From an uncultured Clostridia bacterium (GTDB lineage Bacteria > Bacillota > Clostridia > Christensenellales > Borkfalkiaceae): a stretch of DNA of 27,728 bases. Both the position numbers and the translations under genes were made by a program. Within the stretch, counting starts at the first letter, position 1. Every line of letters begins with the position of its first letter. The notes beneath the pieces are model-generated. The model saw only the letters and a list, made by a program, of their open reading frames with translations. It did not search any database and had not been told where the DNA came from. The DNA lies in assembly GCA_934271735.1 (NCBI GenBank), contig CAKQSB010000021.1:1-27728 (forward strand). The letters run 5' to 3'. Below are positions 1 through 6,495 of this stretch, piece after piece.

Positions 1-98
1 CGAGTGCAGATGTACTTGACGTACTTCAAACGAGAATTTGCCAAAAAGCACGGAAATTGCGGCGTTTTGGCAAGGTTTGTATTATTCTTGTCTGGTAT
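1..98 (+). repeat. Dispersed structured repeat, copy A (partial, cut by window start)
   Basis: This is the right-hand end of the element that is complete at 11440-11719 and 13767-14043. It contains the second half of hairpin arm 2, including the tip GTAC-N5-GTAC at about 12-24 with loop TTGAC, and then the right terminal arm (about 73-98) ending in CTGGTAT. It is close to the reverse complement of copy D at the other end of the window. The final ATG is the start codon of the TfoX-like gene, so the element abuts and partly encodes that start. The reading frame that runs through it is not a real N-terminal extension. Confidence 0.85.
57..85 (+). promoter_or_regulatory. Possible outward promoter inside repeat copy A
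   Basis: TTGCGG (57-62), a 17-nt spacer and TATTAT (80-85) lie at the edge of the repeat and point towards the gene starting at 97. A transcript would begin around 92, giving a leader of only a few bases. The other copies keep the -35-like bases but have poorer -10 boxes (TTTTAT in copy B, TATTAC in copy D), so this is tentative. Confidence 0.35.
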
Positions 99-411
99 GG
101 CATCCGATAAAGAGTACCTTTATTTCATTTCGGAACGGTTATCGGGTCTGGACGCTGTTTCGTACAGACCTATGATGGGAGAATACATCATCTACTATCG
201 CGGAAAAATCGTCGGAGGAATATACGACGACAGATTGCTTGTAAAGAAAACGAAATCGGCGTTGGAGCTTATGCCTGCCGCCGCTTGCGCTTTTCCGTAC
301 GACGGAGCGAAAGAAATGCTGCTCGTAGACGAAGTCGACAACAAAGAGTTTCTTACAAAGCTGTTTGAAGCAATGTACGACGAATTGCCGCTTCCGAAAC
401 AAAAAAGATAA
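97..411 (+). CDS. TfoX N-terminal domain protein
   Basis: A 104-aa protein made of a single TfoX_N domain, recognisable from the opening SDKEYLYFISERL, the central YRPMMGEYIIYYRGKIVG and the DDRLLVKKT stretch. In Proteobacteria TfoX/Sxy activates competence genes; stand-alone TfoX_N proteins in Bacillota have no settled role. The start at 97 is chosen because homology begins there and the frame upstream is repeat sequence. There is no Shine-Dalgarno sequence, since the repeat occupies the leader. Translation may depend on a very short transcript from the repeat or on the original 5' region having been replaced. Confidence 0.8.
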   Translation: MASDKEYLYFISERLSGLDAVSYRPMMGEYIIYYRGKIVGGIYDDRLLVKKTKSALELMPAAACAFPYDGAKEMLLVDEVDNKEFLTKLFEAMYDELPLPKQKR

Positions 412-434
412 ACGCAAAGCTCCGCCGCTTGGTC

Positions 435-472
435 GGGAGATATTTGCGGGAGATATTTGCGGGAGACATTGC
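435..472. repeat. 13-nt tandem repeat, about 2.9 units
   Basis: The unit GGGAGATATTTGC occurs at 435-447 and 448-460, with a diverged third copy at 461-472. It lies in the 248-base gap between the tfoX-like gene and spoIVFA. Nothing else is recognisable in that gap apart from AT-rich sequence just before spoIVFA. Confidence 0.7.
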
Positions 473-659
473 CCGAGAGGTATTGTCGCATTCGAGCGTT
501 CGGAATAAACCGACCCGATCTTTTATATTACGGTCTTCGGAAAAGAAAATAAAGCGGGTTTATGATTTTTTATTTTTCGACTTGTTTTAACAAACGTGAA
601 GTTCTAACCGTCTTTTTGCCGCCATATGATATACCAAAAAGCAAAAAGAGGTAAAAGCT

Positions 660-1367
660 ATGAAAGACGGTATGGATTATGCAGAAATGCTCGGTCTTGA
701 CGTTTCGTCCTGCGACGTAACGATTAAGCCCAAAAAGAACAAGCGCAAGAAAGATATCGTCGGCGACGTGATAAATAAAGTAAACACGGACGCGGACGAC
801 AATATCAACGAGTACGAAACGGTTGAAGTTCCGAAAAAGACGAATAAACCCTGCGGAGAAAAGAAATTTAAATTCGATCTCGTTTACGCCGAGGGCGTGG
901 CGGTATTTCTGCTCGTCGTGACTATTCTTCTTACGAATATTTTCTGGGAAAACAGCGGGATAAACAGAATTTTCAAAAAGACTTTCAACGTTTCGAGCGA
1001 AACTTTGGATACGAGAGTGAACACAAGTTTCAATGCGCAAGCTCCGTCGGGCGAACTCGAAGTAAAAATCGATGAAGGCGTTATGGAATACAGCGGCAAA
1101 GGCTCGCTTTATCCCGTTTGCGACGGTAAAGTCGTTTCGGTTGTGGAAGAAGACGGTAAGTATACCGTTACTTTGAAGCACAGCGACGTTTTCAAATCGG
1201 TTATAACGGGTGTGGATTTCGTTTACGCCGATAAGGGCGACGACGTTTTCAAATACGTTCCCGTGTGTTTCGTAAACGGCGGCACGGCAAAGGTATATAT
1301 GTATAATTCGGACGTTCTCGTAACAAATTACATAGTTGAGGGCGGATCGATTATATGGGAAAGCTGA
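660..1367 (+). CDS. spoIVFA: Stage IV sporulation protein FA-like (degenerate M23/LytM)
   Basis: A 235-aa membrane protein: a charged cytoplasmic N-terminus (1-70), one transmembrane helix (about 74-96), then an extracytoplasmic domain ending in a LytM/M23-like beta fold (YPVCDGKVVSVVEEDGKYTV, about 150-170). The catalytic H-x-x-x-D and H-x-H residues of active M23 peptidases are not visible, as expected for SpoIVFA, which holds SpoIVFB in the forespore membrane and controls its activity during pro-sigma-K processing. The assignment rests mainly on the downstream spoIVFB, whose start overlaps this stop by 13 nt. A GAGG-type ribosome site precedes ATG 660. Likely expressed in the mother cell; no convincing sigma-E promoter was identified. 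Confidence 0.75.
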   Translation: MKDGMDYAEMLGLDVSSCDVTIKPKKNKRKKDIVGDVINKVNTDADDNINEYETVEVPKKTNKPCGEKKFKFDLVYAEGVAVFLLVVTILLTNIFWENSGINRIFKKTFNVSSETLDTRVNTSFNAQAPSGELEVKIDEGVMEYSGKGSLYPVCDGKVVSVVEEDGKYTVTLKHSDVFKSVITGVDFVYADKGDDVFKYVPVCFVNGGTAKVYMYNSDVLVTNYIVEGGSIIWES

Positions 1368-2185
1368 GCTTTAAAGTTCACCCGTTATTTATAATTTTCG
1401 GAATATACTTTGCTTTTACGGGCAAAGTATTTTCTTTTTTATCGTACACGCTCTGCGCGCTTATTCACGAAGCGGGACATTCTTATGCCGCCGAAATTTT
1501 CGGGTATAAGCTTAAAAAAATCACTTTGATGCCGTACGGCGCGATTGTTTCGGGTGATATGTCCGGTATGAGCGCGAGGGAAGAAGCGGTCGTTGCTATA
1601 GCCGGACCGCTCATAAATCTTGTAATCGGTTTTTTTATTTTCGCGCTCTGGTGGATTTTTCCGGAAACGTACCCGTACACCGAGCTTGCAGCCGAGGCAA
1701 ATTTCGCTTTGGCGGCGATAAATGTAATCCCCGCGTTTCCGTTGGACGGCGGCAGGCTTCTCGTTTGTCTCTTGTCCGAGAAAATCGGAAGAGTTAAGGC
1801 GGTGAAAATCGCCAAAATCGCGAGTTACGTTATCTCGGCGGGGCTTATCGGGCTGTTCGTCTATTCGTGTTTCGTTAAGGTGAATTTCAGCATACTGTTT
1901 TTCGCCGCGTTCGTTTTAACGGGCGCGCTCGATAAAAACGCGGCGGATTCTTACGTCCGGATATTCGACGAGCATTCTTTACATAAGATGAGACGGGCGA
2001 AAGAAATCAAAGAGATAGCCGTAAGGAGAGATACGACGGTTAAGAAACTTTACCGAATACTTACGGGCGACTATCTTTACCGCGTTTTCGTGCTTGGCGA
2101 CGACGGAAAGCCGCTTAAAATAATCGAGCCTTACGAGCTTGTCGATTTTCTTTCCGAGAAATTACCGAGCGAAAAAATAGCGTAA
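1355..2185 (+). CDS. spoIVFB: Stage IV sporulation protein FB, M50 site-2 protease
   Basis: A 276-aa intramembrane zinc metalloprotease. The zinc-binding HEAGH is at 38-42 in the second hydrophobic segment, and the third ligand lies in AFPLDGG (Asp131). There are about six transmembrane segments up to residue 190. A soluble C-terminal region (about 200-276, ending VFVLGDDGKPLKIIEPYELV) resembles the CBS-like domain that senses nucleotide in SpoIVFB. In Bacillus it cleaves pro-sigma-K. Start ATG 1355 lies within the end of spoIVFA, preceded by a GAGGGCGG-type ribosome site, so the two are probably translationally coupled. Confidence 0.9.
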   Translation: MGKLSFKVHPLFIIFGIYFAFTGKVFSFLSYTLCALIHEAGHSYAAEIFGYKLKKITLMPYGAIVSGDMSGMSAREEAVVAIAGPLINLVIGFFIFALWWIFPETYPYTELAAEANFALAAINVIPAFPLDGGRLLVCLLSEKIGRVKAVKIAKIASYVISAGLIGLFVYSCFVKVNFSILFFAAFVLTGALDKNAADSYVRIFDEHSLHKMRRAKEIKEIAVRRDTTVKKLYRILTGDYLYRVFVLGDDGKPLKIIEPYELVDFLSEKLPSEKIA

Positions 2186-2193
2186 ATTTGCGA

Positions 2194-2229
2194 CAAAAAA
2201 TAAAAAACGGAAAGCGGGTTGCTCTCCGT
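2194..2229 (-). terminator. Rho-independent terminator of pyrR
   Basis: On the minus strand a 9-bp stem (one mismatch) with loop AACCC, 2229-2207, is followed by a T-rich tract at 2206-2194. It lies about 50 nt past the pyrR stop. The same hairpin lacks a T-tract on the plus strand, so it serves pyrR rather than spoIVFB. Confidence 0.8.
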
Positions 2230-2250
2230 AAATAAAGCATAAAAATAAGT

Positions 2251-2266
2251 CTATAAGTCGATTAAC
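2251..2266 (+). other. Recurrent motif CTATAAGTCGATTAAC
   Basis: One of five occurrences in the window of the 11-mer TAAGTCGATTA. The others are at 3272-3282 (-), 10032-10042 (-), 13746-13756 (-) and 18357-18367 (+). This copy and the 18354-18369 copy are intergenic and share 16 identical bases. No known site is recognised. Confidence 0.45.
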
Positions 2267-2280
2267 TGTATATTTTTATA

Positions 2281-2805
2281 TTATTCGTAAATTCCGACGC
2301 TTGTTTCGCCGTCCGTTTCGGCAAGCTTTACGACGATTTTTTCCTTGAGCGAGGACGGAACGTTCTTGCCCACGAAATCGGCTCTTATGGGAAGTTCCCT
2401 GTGCCCTCTGTCGACAAGCACGGCAAGTTTTATGCTGCTTGCGCGCCCTGCGGAGAAAACCGCGTCGATAGCGGCGCGGGTAGTGCGCCCCGTGAAGAGA
2501 ACGTCGTCGACTAAAATTACGTCCTTTCCCTCGACGTCTTCGCGTTTAAGAGTATCGGAAACGGTGATTTCTCTTTTAACGTCGTCGCGATAATGAGTTA
2601 TGTCAAGTTCTAAAACGGGAACGTTCACGCCAGAGTTTTTGTCGAGATTTTCGGCGATTATTTTAGCAAGCGGAACTCCGCGCGTTTTTATGCCGATCAA
2701 AACGGTGTTTTCTATGTTCTGGCTGCGTTCGATTATTTCGTATGAAAGACGAGTCAACGCTCTTTTGACGGCTATTTCGTCAAAAAGTAAGTTCTTAAGT
2801 TTCAT
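2281..2805 (-). CDS. pyrR: Bifunctional pyr operon regulator / uracil phosphoribosyltransferase PyrR
   Basis: A 174-aa protein of typical PyrR length. The PRPP-binding motif VILVDDVLFTGRT is at about 96-108, with HYRDD (71-75) and the VDRGHRELPI segment characteristic of PyrR. PyrR binds anti-antiterminator RNA in pyr mRNA leaders when UMP is high and has weak uracil phosphoribosyltransferase activity. The start at 2805 (MKLKNLLFDE) is chosen because a GAGAGGT ribosome site precedes it and the longer frame upstream includes the promoter. It is monocistronic here; no pyr biosynthesis genes or PyrR-binding leader lie beside it, so its targets are elsewhere. Confidence 0.95.
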   Translation of the reverse strand: MKLKNLLFDEIAVKRALTRLSYEIIERSQNIENTVLIGIKTRGVPLAKIIAENLDKNSGVNVPVLELDITHYRDDVKREITVSDTLKREDVEGKDVILVDDVLFTGRTTRAAIDAVFSAGRASSIKLAVLVDRGHRELPIRADFVGKNVPSSLKEKIVVKLAETDGETSVGIYE

Positions 2806-2826
2806 TTTTCTTACCTCTCGCGGAAA

Positions 2827-2855
2827 AATATAGCATTTTTTTAAAATTAAGTCAA
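2827..2855 (-). promoter_or_regulatory. pyrR promoter (sigma-A type)
   Basis: On the minus strand: TTGACT (2855-2850), a 17-nt spacer, TATATT (2832-2827), about 20 nt before the pyrR start codon. This is a near-consensus vegetative promoter. Confidence 0.8.
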
Positions 2856-2973
2856 TCGGATTGAGCGGGTAGCACGGTAAGGGCGGGAAAAAGTTTAAAA
2901 AAAGAGTAAATTCGATGGTAATCGTCATTTTATTCTCGGCTATACAATATATAATAAAGGAGACCTTATAGAG

Positions 2974-3927
2974 ATGAAAAACGTAAAAGTCGCTCTTTTA
3001 AGACCTGTTTCGAATAATTTGAATACGGGCGGGGAAGTAAACGAGAATTCGAGAGCGGTGGCAAGAATTAAAACCGCGGAGGGAAGAAAGGTCGTAAGCC
3101 TTTCCGTTTGCGGACTCAGGAGCAGAACGGGCGGGGATTATTACTTCTTTTTGGAGGGTAACGCTCCGCCTTTTTTTCAGATGTTCGATCTTTCCGGCGG
3201 GGAATTTTCCGTGTTGAACGAAAACGACGTCGGAGCGACGGCTGTTGTCTTTGTTGCCGAAAATAAGGCGATAATCGACTTATACGGCACTTTTTCACCA
3301 AACGGAATGACGGCAAAGGAGGTGCAAGAGTATGCGGAGACGTATTTTTTCTCCGACGCGCTCGCAAACGGATCGACGAGTTTTCACGGCGAGAAGAAAG
3401 ATGAAGGAACGCGCGGAAAAACAGAAGATTACGACGACGAAATGATCGCCGAAGAGAATTATTACGAATATGACGACGTAGACAAAGAAAATTTGAAGGT
3501 GAATGATGCTTGCGGCGAAGAGACTGAAAATGACGGAGCTGATGAGGAATTGTTCGGAAAAGAAAAAGAAAAGACAAACGGCGCTTTTAACTCTGAAAAT
3601 GAAGAGGGCGGTTTTTTCTATGAGAAAATCAGAAAGGACATAAGCGAAATTTTCAAAGATTTCCCGCGTGAAAAAGCTCTCGAAGAGATGGTGAGCGAAA
3701 GCCGCTGGGCGAGGGTTTGTTACGACGGCGAGAAATATTATGCCGTCGGGGTGATTTACGAGAACAAAACGCCGAAATACGTTTGTTACGGCGCGCCGGG
3801 GAGATACGGCGAAAAGCCCGATTGCGTGACGGGATATTGTTCGTTTATCCCGACTTCGCCGTTTGATTTAAAAGGCGAGGGGTATTTCGTAATGTATCAG
3901 AGCGCGACGAGCGGGAAAAGGCTTTGA
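2974..3927 (+). CDS. Hypothetical protein with acidic central linker
   Basis: 317 aa, family not recognised. An N-terminal folded part (about 1-125) is rich in beta-type sequence. A strongly acidic, low-complexity linker (about 135-205, many Asp/Glu) follows. A C-terminal domain (about 213-317) starts with FFYEKIRKDISEIFKDFPRE and continues with YYAVGVIYENKTPKYVCYG. This C-terminal block resembles an uncharacterised domain I recall from other Clostridia, but I cannot name it. No signal peptide or membrane segment is seen. A good AAAGGAGA ribosome site precedes ATG 2974. It is divergent from pyrR, with no obvious functional link. Confidence 0.75.
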   Translation: MKNVKVALLRPVSNNLNTGGEVNENSRAVARIKTAEGRKVVSLSVCGLRSRTGGDYYFFLEGNAPPFFQMFDLSGGEFSVLNENDVGATAVVFVAENKAIIDLYGTFSPNGMTAKEVQEYAETYFFSDALANGSTSFHGEKKDEGTRGKTEDYDDEMIAEENYYEYDDVDKENLKVNDACGEETENDGADEELFGKEKEKTNGAFNSENEEGGFFYEKIRKDISEIFKDFPREKALEEMVSESRWARVCYDGEKYYAVGVIYENKTPKYVCYGAPGRYGEKPDCVTGYCSFIPTSPFDLKGEGYFVMYQSATSGKRL

Positions 3928-3986
3928 AAGCGGCAAGCGACGAGCGAGAACGTAATCGCCTCAAACGAAAAACGGCTTAAAAAACC

Positions 3987-4015
3987 TTGTAATTTTTTCG
4001 AAATAATGTTATAAT
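3987..4015 (+). promoter_or_regulatory. Strong promoter giving a leaderless mRNA
   Basis: TTGTAA (3987-3992), 17-nt spacer, TATAAT (4010-4015), with TG immediately upstream of the -10. The ATG at 4022 lies 6 nt after the -10, where transcription would be expected to start, so the message would have no 5' leader. Confidence 0.8.
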
Positions 4016-4021
4016 GCCTAT

Positions 4022-4282
4022 ATGGTAAAACTTTGGTTCAAAATTATTAAGGATAATAAAATAGAAAAACAAACGACCGTCTCTCACGACGAAAAATTTA
4101 CTTACGCTTCTTTCGGCGAATATATTTCCGAGGGGTGCTATGCGCTTGACGCGGCGACTCCGCTTATCATTCGCCATCATATAATGAATTTCGCGAAATA
4201 CAATCACGTCAATTTTCTGCCGTCCGACTTTGTCGAAAACGTAGATTTCGATAAGCTGGTCGTCGAAAATCTCGACAGGTAA
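4022..4282 (+). CDS. Small conserved-looking hypothetical protein
   Basis: 86 aa, no membrane segment, no recognised domain. It opens MVKLWFKIIKDNKI and contains SFGEYISEGCYALD and a C-terminal FLPSDFVENVDFDKLVVENL. The composition is that of a folded soluble protein, and codon use matches the neighbours. There is no Shine-Dalgarno sequence; instead a consensus -10 box ends 6 nt before the ATG, so it is predicted to be translated from a leaderless mRNA. The function is unknown. It seems to be a single-gene transcript between the acidic-linker protein and the terminator at 4438. Confidence 0.7.
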   Translation: MVKLWFKIIKDNKIEKQTTVSHDEKFTYASFGEYISEGCYALDAATPLIIRHHIMNFAKYNHVNFLPSDFVENVDFDKLVVENLDR

Positions 4283-4437
4283 GTTGTCGTTTTAAAATTA
4301 CCCGCCCGAAATTGCGGATTTATTACAATGAGCATATTATATGCGTTTGTTGCATTTGTGTGGGTGTGGTTAATACGCTCCATAGGCTTTTTTTCGATAC
4401 CGGTTTTGTTTTAAAAATAAATCGAATAAAAAAATAG

Positions 4438-4479
4438 AAATTGCCGAAGCTTTTATTATGAAAGCCTCGGCAATTTTTT
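4438..4479 (+). terminator. Rho-independent terminator (bidirectional in form) overlapping the next ORF
   Basis: A 15-bp stem with one mismatch (4438-4452 with 4462-4476; core TTGCCGA/TCGGCAA) and a 9-nt loop is followed by TTTTTT. The minus-strand side is also T-rich, so it could also end transcripts of the tetR gene. The ATG of the DUF378-like ORF sits in the loop. Confidence 0.85.
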
Positions 4480-4667
4480 CCTTTGTAATAGTTATTATAG
4501 CCGTTTTTAACGTAAGCGTGGAGGGGTTTACGGGTTTCAATCCCTTAGAATGGCTTTTGGGTTACGGCGAATTCCTGATACGCGCGTTTTATGTCGTAGC
4601 GGGAGTATGCGCAAATTTTCTTGTCGCTTTCGCGGCGATTTTCCGCCCGTTCAAACGTCTGAATTGA
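4458..4667 (+). CDS. Small DUF378-like membrane protein
   Basis: 69 aa with two hydrophobic helices (about 3-20 and 40-62). The pattern FSFVIVIIAVFN...VEGFTGFNPLEWLLG...IRAFYVVAGV aligns by eye with DUF378 proteins (usual core: LVIVGGLNW..VGLFGFD..A.IFG..S..SRIVYGLVGLAG), although the conserved NW is NV here. The function of DUF378 is unknown. There is no ribosome site, and the ATG lies in the loop of a strong terminator hairpin. It may be translated from rare read-through, or the ORF may be a decaying gene. It is kept because the family resemblance is hard to get by chance. Confidence 0.5.
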   Translation: MKASAIFSFVIVIIAVFNVSVEGFTGFNPLEWLLGYGEFLIRAFYVVAGVCANFLVAFAAIFRPFKRLN

Positions 4668-4758
4668 ATTTTACTTGGATAAAAATCTGCAATTTATTTT
4701 TTTAATACTTTTTAAGCGAGTCAATCTTCAAGGGGAAATGCTTGAAAAAATATTTTGT

Positions 4759-5334
4759 TTATATCGACGGGGCGCGGCGAGCCGCGAACGAACGAAACCA
4801 GATTTTCGTAAATTCATAAAGCTCTTCTAAAGTGACGGAAGTATAATTCCGGCACATTTTAACGTATTCGCAGGTAATTCCGTCGACAAAAATACCGATA
4901 TCGAGAAGAAGCAGGTTTCTGTCTGCAATTCGTTTGTCGGCAAGACAAAGCTCGTAAAACTTATTGCAGGCGATCGTCGTGAGCTTTTTTGCGGTGAAAA
5001 TGAAGTCGTTCGAGCGGCAGAGCATTTTATAACTGTCGTGATTTTGCTTCATATATTCGAAAAACAGGTCGATAAATTCTTCCATATTTGTGGGTTGAAG
5101 AATTCTCGCGTTGTCGAAAAAGTTTTCGATAAGCTCGTTTTCATAGTCTTCCGCAACGCCGTAAATATCGTCGTAATGCGCGTAAAAAGTTCCGCGGCTT
5201 ATTTCCGCGCGGGCGCAAAGCTCGCTTACACTGACTTTTCCGAGTTCTTTCTTTTCGGATAACATTTCCGCAAAAATGCGTTTTATGGTTTTTCTTGTTT
5301 TTTTAGACGAATTATTAAGGTTCTGAGCTTTCAT
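4759..5334 (-). CDS. TetR/AcrR family transcriptional regulator
   Basis: 191 aa. The N-terminal TetR DNA-binding domain covers about 10-60, with the helix-turn-helix at about 35-56 (VSVSELCARAEISRGTFYAHYDDI). The C-terminal all-helical ligand domain matches the TetR_C subgroup common in Clostridia (DLFFEYMKQNHDSYKMLC). It is transcribed divergently from the ABC export operon starting at 5563, and the 228-bp region between them carries two inverted repeats. This arrangement suggests that it represses both itself and the exporter until an inducer, probably a toxic compound, binds. An AAAGGA ribosome site precedes the start. Confidence 0.9.
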   Translation of the reverse strand: MKAQNLNNSSKKTRKTIKRIFAEMLSEKKELGKVSVSELCARAEISRGTFYAHYDDIYGVAEDYENELIENFFDNARILQPTNMEEFIDLFFEYMKQNHDSYKMLCRSNDFIFTAKKLTTIACNKFYELCLADKRIADRNLLLLDIGIFVDGITCEYVKMCRNYTSVTLEELYEFTKIWFRSFAARRAPSI

Positions 5335-5356
5335 TTATCCTTTTTTATACAATTTA

Positions 5357-5371
5357 ATTAACATTGTTAAT
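5357..5371. promoter_or_regulatory. Perfect 15-bp palindrome, candidate TetR operator
   Basis: ATTAACATTGTTAAT is a perfect palindrome around a central T, 23 bp upstream of the tetR start and within its presumed promoter. Its position and symmetry fit a TetR-type autorepressor site. TTGACA half sites lie close by at 5375-5380. Confidence 0.5.
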
Positions 5372-5421
5372 ATTTTGACAATGACAATATTTATGTACTT
5401 TCCTTTTGGTTTTTTTTCTAT

Positions 5422-5427
5422 TATAAT
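5422..5427 (+). promoter_or_regulatory. -10 box of the ABC operon
   Basis: TATAAT at 5422-5427, about 135 nt before the first ATPase gene. The -35 position (about 5399-5404) is poor. A 24-bp inverted repeat begins 4 nt downstream, covering the expected transcription start. Confidence 0.45.
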
Positions 5428-5430
5428 CCG

Positions 5431-5454
5431 ACACTGTAAAGATGTCAACAGTGT
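5431..5454. promoter_or_regulatory. Inverted repeat over the ABC operon transcription start, candidate TetR operator
   Basis: ACACTGT (5431-5437) and ACAGTGT (5448-5454) form 7-bp inverted arms with a 10-bp spacer. A second, overlapping pair is TGTCAA (5444-5449) and TTGACA (5466-5471). Position directly after the -10 box fits a repressor site for the divergent TetR protein. Confidence 0.5.
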
Positions 5455-5562
5455 TCAAAAAAACATTGACAAAATTCAGGTGATAATTTCGGGCGAAGAG
5501 TGGTCGCTTTTAAAAGCGTAGCCGAAGATACGAAAAATACGAAAGCCCGAAAGGAGGTATAA

Positions 5563-6495
5563 ATGCGAGTTATCGAAGTTGAAAATCTCACCAAGGATTA
5601 CGGTTCGGGCAGAGGCGTTTTCGACGTCAATCTTCACGTCGATAAAGGCGAAATATTCGGCTTTTTGGGACCGAACGGTGCGGGAAAGTCCACGACGATA
5701 CGACACCTTATGGGATTTTCCAGGCCCGACAAGGGCGAAACCAGGATTTTCGGGAAGAATACTTTCGAAAAGTACTATGAAGTTTTGAAAAAAGTAGGTT
5801 ATATTCCGGGCGAAATCGCTTTGCCTGCGGGGCTTACCGGGTATGAATTTCTTAATATGATGCGCGATTTGCAAGGAATTCATAACGACGAACGGCTTGA
5901 AAGAATGCTCGATATGTTCGAGCTTTCGGCGGCGCAGCTTAACGGCGATACGAAAAGAATGAGTTTGGGCGTTAAAAGAAAGCTTGCCGTCGTGTCGGCG
6001 TTTATGTCCGACCCCGAGGTGCTTATTTTAGACGAGCCGACAAGCGGACTCGACCCCATTATGCAGGAGCGTTTCGTGGAGTTTATTCACGAGGAAAAGG
6101 AGTGCGGCAAAACGATACTTTTGTCTAGCCACATTTTCTCCGAAATAGACAACACGTGCGACCGTATCGCGATAATAAAGGACGGACGGATTGTTTCGGA
6201 GTTCGTCGCGAACGACTTAAAGCACGCTTCGCGTAAGTTCTATTCTTTGAACTTTCTTACGGAAAACGGCGCGGAAAAATTCAAAAAACAAGCCGCCGCG
6301 CTTAAAAGTTACAAGTTTATAAATTCGGATAACACGAAAATCGATCTTTCCGTCGAGGACGAGGATTTAAACGGGCTTATCGCAATTTTATCGGACAGCG
6401 ATGCGACGTTTTTCGGCAACAGAAAAGAGTCTTTGGAGGATTACTTTATGAAATTCTATAAAGAGGACAGAGACTACGGAGGGGCAATAAAATGA
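5563..6495 (+). CDS. ABC exporter ATP-binding protein (first of a pair)
   Basis: 310 aa. Walker A GPNGAGKST is at about 36-44, signature MSLGVKRKL at 133-141 (the SLGxKR form common in BcrA-type exporters rather than LSGGQ), Walker B VLILDEPTSGLDP at about 153-165, and switch His190. The C-terminal 90 residues form the accessory domain of the drug/antibiotic-export ATPase class. A perfect AAGGAGG ribosome site precedes ATG 5563. The stop overlaps the next ATPase start as ATGA. It should energise the permease at 7420 together with its partner ATPase. The substrate is unknown; TetR control suggests efflux of a toxic compound. Confidence 0.93.
   Translation: MRVIEVENLTKDYGSGRGVFDVNLHVDKGEIFGFLGPNGAGKSTTIRHLMGFSRPDKGETRIFGKNTFEKYYEVLKKVGYIPGEIALPAGLTGYEFLNMMRDLQGIHNDERLERMLDMFELSAAQLNGDTKRMSLGVKRKLAVVSAFMSDPEVLILDEPTSGLDPIMQERFVEFIHEEKECGKTILLSSHIFSEIDNTCDRIAIIKDGRIVSEFVANDLKHASRKFYSLNFLTENGAEKFKKQAAALKSYKFINSDNTKIDLSVEDEDLNGLIAILSDSDATFFGNRKESLEDYFMKFYKEDRDYGGAIK

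Noticed and set aside
4..96. N-terminal extension of the TfoX-like protein beginning MQMYLTYFKREF
   Set aside because: The same peptide is encoded at the other end of the window by repeat copy D, and the DNA is the structured repeat; homology to TfoX begins at residue 32 of that frame (ATG 97).
660..1367. Active M23 endopeptidase
   Set aside because: The metal-binding histidines and aspartate are not present; a degenerate SpoIVFA-type domain fits better.
3116..3577. Minus-strand Arg/Ser-rich ORF
   Set aside because: It is a shadow of the acidic-linker gene (acidic codons read as Arg/Ser on the opposite strand).
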